Shown here in pieces: positions 61,718 through 64,000 of a DNA stretch of 64,000 nucleotides; position 1 is the first letter of the stretch; the number at the start of each line of letters is the position of its first letter. The notes below the pieces were generated by a model. That model did not search any database, had not been told where the DNA came from, and was given only the letters and a program-made list of their open reading frames with translations. The position numbers were made by a program, and so were the translations under genes. Source of the stretch: an uncultured Bacteroidales bacterium (GTDB taxonomy: Bacteria; Bacteroidota; Bacteroidia; Bacteroidales; UBA932); the NCBI GenBank assembly GCA_944323825.1, contig CALUTY010000001.1, forward strand, positions 124,001-188,000. The letters are read 5' to 3'.

Positions 61718-62830
61718 TCATGAAGTCTTGCGGTAGCTCCTGACGGCCCAGAAAAGGACGGTGACTCCGATTGCCAGCAGGCCGGCTGCATCATACCACA
61801 GGTCAGCCACTGAACTGCCTTTCAGGAAGATGGCTCTCATGGCATCTGCATAATAGCGGAGAGGATTGGCGTATGTGATGGCCCTGGCCCATGCAGGCAT
61901 GGAGGAAACCGGGGTGAAGACTCCGCTCATCAGCATGAATATCAGCACGAAGAACATCATTATGAACATGGCCTGCTGGGCATTTTCGCTATAGCTGGAA
62001 ATCAGCAGACCGAGCCCTGCCGTCACCATTATGTGCAGCACCGTGAACAGCACTACGCCCCAGAGACTGCCCCTGCACACATAGCCGAACACGAGCCAGG
62101 CAATGAGGAGGCACATTCCGAGCATGAAGAATGTTATCACCCAATATGGGATCATCTTGCAGACGATGAAGGCGGTCTTGCTCACCGGAGAAACATTCAT
62201 CTGCTCTATTGTCCCCGCCTCCTTCTCGCCTACGATGTTCAGAGCGGGGAAAAAGCCGGTCACCATCGTGACGGCTATGACCATGAGTGAAGGTACCATG
62301 AACACCTTGTAGTCCATGTAGGGATTGTAATAATATTTCGGAGCGGCGTCTATCACCGGGCCGGAAGCGGTCTGCGGAGAAGAGGATCCGTCGCCCGCGA
62401 ACTGCTTCATGAACAGCATTATGCAGTCTGAGAGATACTGTGAGCCGATGCTTCCCTTGGTCCCGTTCACGGTATTCACCTTTATGCCCACGGGAAAGTC
62501 CTCGCCTGTCACTATGCTCCGGCTGAAGCCCTGTCCTATGGTAAGGATGGCATCCACCGTGTTCCTGTCCATCATCTCCTGCGCCTCACGGGGATCGCTG
62601 CATACGGCCTTGAGCCGGAAATAGCCCGAGCCTGTGCACTTCTCTATCAGTTCGGCAGAAATGTCCGTCCTGTCATTGTCCACCACGACAAGATTGATGT
62701 TCTTCACTTCCATGTTGGCCGCGAAAGGGAACACCAGCATCATGAGCAGAGGGAACACGATGACTATCCTCGGGAGCATGGGATCCCGGAAAAATTGTCT
62801 GAACTCCTTTTCAATCAAATATTTCCACAT
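61718..62830 (-). CDS. ABC-2 type transporter permease
   Basis: 370 residues with the ABC-2 permease plan: one N-terminal membrane span (about 24-42), a large periplasmic domain (about 45-180), then five or six spans. The start EKEFRQFFRDPMLPRIVIVFP and the GEKEAGTIEQMNVSPVSKTAFI signature are typical of the YhhJ/DrrB-like group that exports drugs or lipids. It is paired with a paralogous permease gene 95 bases upstream; the ATPase and any membrane-fusion protein gene would lie beyond the right edge. Confidence 0.9.
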   Translation of the reverse strand: MWKYLIEKEFRQFFRDPMLPRIVIVFPLLMMLVFPFAANMEVKNINLVVVDNDRTDISAELIEKCTGSGYFRLKAVCSDPREAQEMMDRNTVDAILTIGQGFSRSIVTGEDFPVGIKVNTVNGTKGSIGSQYLSDCIMLFMKQFAGDGSSSPQTASGPVIDAAPKYYYNPYMDYKVFMVPSLMVIAVTMVTGFFPALNIVGEKEAGTIEQMNVSPVSKTAFIVCKMIPYWVITFFMLGMCLLIAWLVFGYVCRGSLWGVVLFTVLHIMVTAGLGLLISSYSENAQQAMFIMMFFVLIFMLMSGVFTPVSSMPAWARAITYANPLRYYADAMRAIFLKGSSVADLWYDAAGLLAIGVTVLFWAVRSYRKTS

Positions 62831-62925
62831 ACAAATTCTTTTTTTGCGGTCATGCCGGTCCTGATGTCTGAAAGATCGTGAAATCTACGGCAAACCGATC
62901 ATTACCGGCATATCGGGACTGCCGT

Positions 62926-64000
62926 CTACAGCCTGATTCTGAACTTTCTGACACCCACCGTCAGCAGAAATGCGGTCATCCCTGCCAATATGCAGAACTC
63001 CTTTATTATATAAGGGAATCCCGCTCCCTGTATCATTATCTTCTTTACCATGATTATGAACCATTTGGCAGGAATGAGATGCGAAAGCCACTGCAACACC
63101 GCAGGCATGTTCTCACACGGGAATATGATACCTGAAAGCAATACCGTAGGCATCATCAGCCCCATCCCGGAAAGCAGCAGGGCAGTCTTCTGCGTGGATG
63201 CCACCACAGAAATGAGCAGGCCGAGGGAAAGGGAGGTAAACACGAACAGGACGGCCACTGCGGACAGGAGAAGGATACTGCCCCTGAGCGGCACACCCAT
63301 CATATACCTCGACAGCAGAAGAATCGTGATGAAGTTGACGGTGGACACGAGCAGATACGGAAGGACCTTGCTAACCAATATCCACAGCGGCTTGACAGGA
63401 GAGGCAAGCAGCAGTTCCATTGTCCCGGTCTCCTTCTCCCGGACTATGGACACCGAAGTCATCATCGAACATATTATCATCAGAATCAGCCCCATGACTC
63501 CGGGGACGAAATTATATGCCGACTTCATGGCAGGATTGTACATCAGCTGCACGGAAGGGGTGAACGCCACGGAGGATTCCTGACCGGAAAGCTCTGCGGA
63601 GATTTCCGCCTGCTCACTCCGGAGGACACCCATCACATAATTCACAATCATCTGCGCTGAGTTCGGGTCAGATCCGTCCCCGATTACCTTCACATGGCCC
63701 GTGCCGGTCTTGCGGAGCCTGGTGCCGAAATCCCGCTCAAAGCACACCGCCACATCAGCCTCGTTCCTTTTGAACCTTGAGGAAATGAGCCCCGTGGAAG
63801 GAAGCACCTCCTGAATGTCGAGGTACCTGTTGTTGTCCATCCTGTCAACTATCCTCCTGACCTCCGGATCGGACATGTCGCCGACCACATCCACACGGGC
63901 ATGCTCGATCTCGGTACGCACGGCATAGCCGAAAAGTATCATCTGCACCACCGGCAGGATGAGTACTATCAGCATGGTCCTCCTGTCTCTGAGGATATGG
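62926..64000 (-). CDS. ABC-2 type transporter permease, 5' end beyond the window
   Basis: At least 358 residues; the frame continues to the right edge, where HILRDRRTMLIVLILPV is the expected N-terminal region of such permeases, so the start is missing. Periplasmic domain about 30-170, then REKETGTMELLLASPVKPLWILVSK is present in parts (REKETGTMELLLASPVKP) and six spans. Paired with the next gene, it likely forms a heterodimeric exporter. The substrate is unknown. Confidence 0.9.
   Translation of the reverse strand, partial: HILRDRRTMLIVLILPVVQMILFGYAVRTEIEHARVDVVGDMSDPEVRRIVDRMDNNRYLDIQEVLPSTGLISSRFKRNEADVAVCFERDFGTRLRKTGTGHVKVIGDGSDPNSAQMIVNYVMGVLRSEQAEISAELSGQESSVAFTPSVQLMYNPAMKSAYNFVPGVMGLILMIICSMMTSVSIVREKETGTMELLLASPVKPLWILVSKVLPYLLVSTVNFITILLLSRYMMGVPLRGSILLLSAVAVLFVFTSLSLGLLISVVASTQKTALLLSGMGLMMPTVLLSGIIFPCENMPAVLQWLSHLIPAKWFIIMVKKIMIQGAGFPYIIKEFCILAGMTAFLLTVGVRKFRIRL

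Overview
The window is chromosomal DNA of a member of the Bacteroidota, most likely order Bacteroidales. The evidence is the L28-L33-DUF4295 gene trio, DUF4296, DUF4199 and DUF3575 proteins, a long LepB, the HECLGH form of dipeptidyl peptidase III, a GH92 mannosidase, and repeated Bacteroidota promoters (-7 box TAnnTTTG, often about 19 bp from an upstream TTTG or TTG). GC content is moderate. The family cannot be fixed from this stretch. No insertion sequence, prophage, plasmid gene or CRISPR array was seen.

Layout. 1-3929 (minus): cell-envelope genes, namely an OmpA-like lipoprotein running off the left edge, a DUF3575 barrel and a lipoprotein metalloprotease. 4102-8794 (minus): a small barrel protein, deoC, dtd, a radical SAM enzyme, an amidohydrolase and a DUF4296 lipoprotein. 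8808-17765 (minus): pheT, ftsY, DUF4295-rpmG-rpmB, lepB-rplT-rpmI-infC and thrS; infC appears to start at AUC behind a full AGGAGG. 17871-19769 (plus): DUF4199 protein, a family 2 glycosyltransferase and two tiny membrane peptides. 19835-20500: mostly non-coding, with a candidate small RNA and initiator tRNA-fMet.

20502-34083 (minus) is a purine block: purE, purK, purL, a purC-purF fusion, coaW (type II pantothenate kinase), purM, purH, purD and folD. A terminator-like hairpin and an internal promoter may divide it. The fusion places the PurF nucleophile cysteine at residue 256, behind a sequence like the self-cleaved PurF propeptide, while its PurC half lacks conserved residues. A stand-alone intact-looking PurC lies at 45867, and a second PurF homologue at 53925 has Gly-Gly where the cysteine should be. 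The duplicated purine enzymes therefore look complementary in what they have lost.

34466-43893 is a mannose or mannoside locus: GH92 mannosidase, sugar transporter, GntR repressor, long mannose-6-phosphate isomerase and ROK kinase, with a PfkB kinase nearby. Four WTGT-N4-ACAW palindromes occur in it, three of them at promoters, and suggest one local regulon. tRNA-Ser(CGA) at 42666 is followed by five closely spaced hairpins.

44047-64000 holds a protein resembling phage Hef-type homing-endonuclease domains, a flavodoxin-fold reductase, purC, recX, a patatin-barrel protein, rlmN, recA, an aldehyde dehydrogenase, the second PurF homologue, a helix-hairpin-helix protein, rsmI with an acidic partner protein, tdk, xerD, dipeptidyl peptidase III, and two ABC-2 permeases, the last cut by the right edge.
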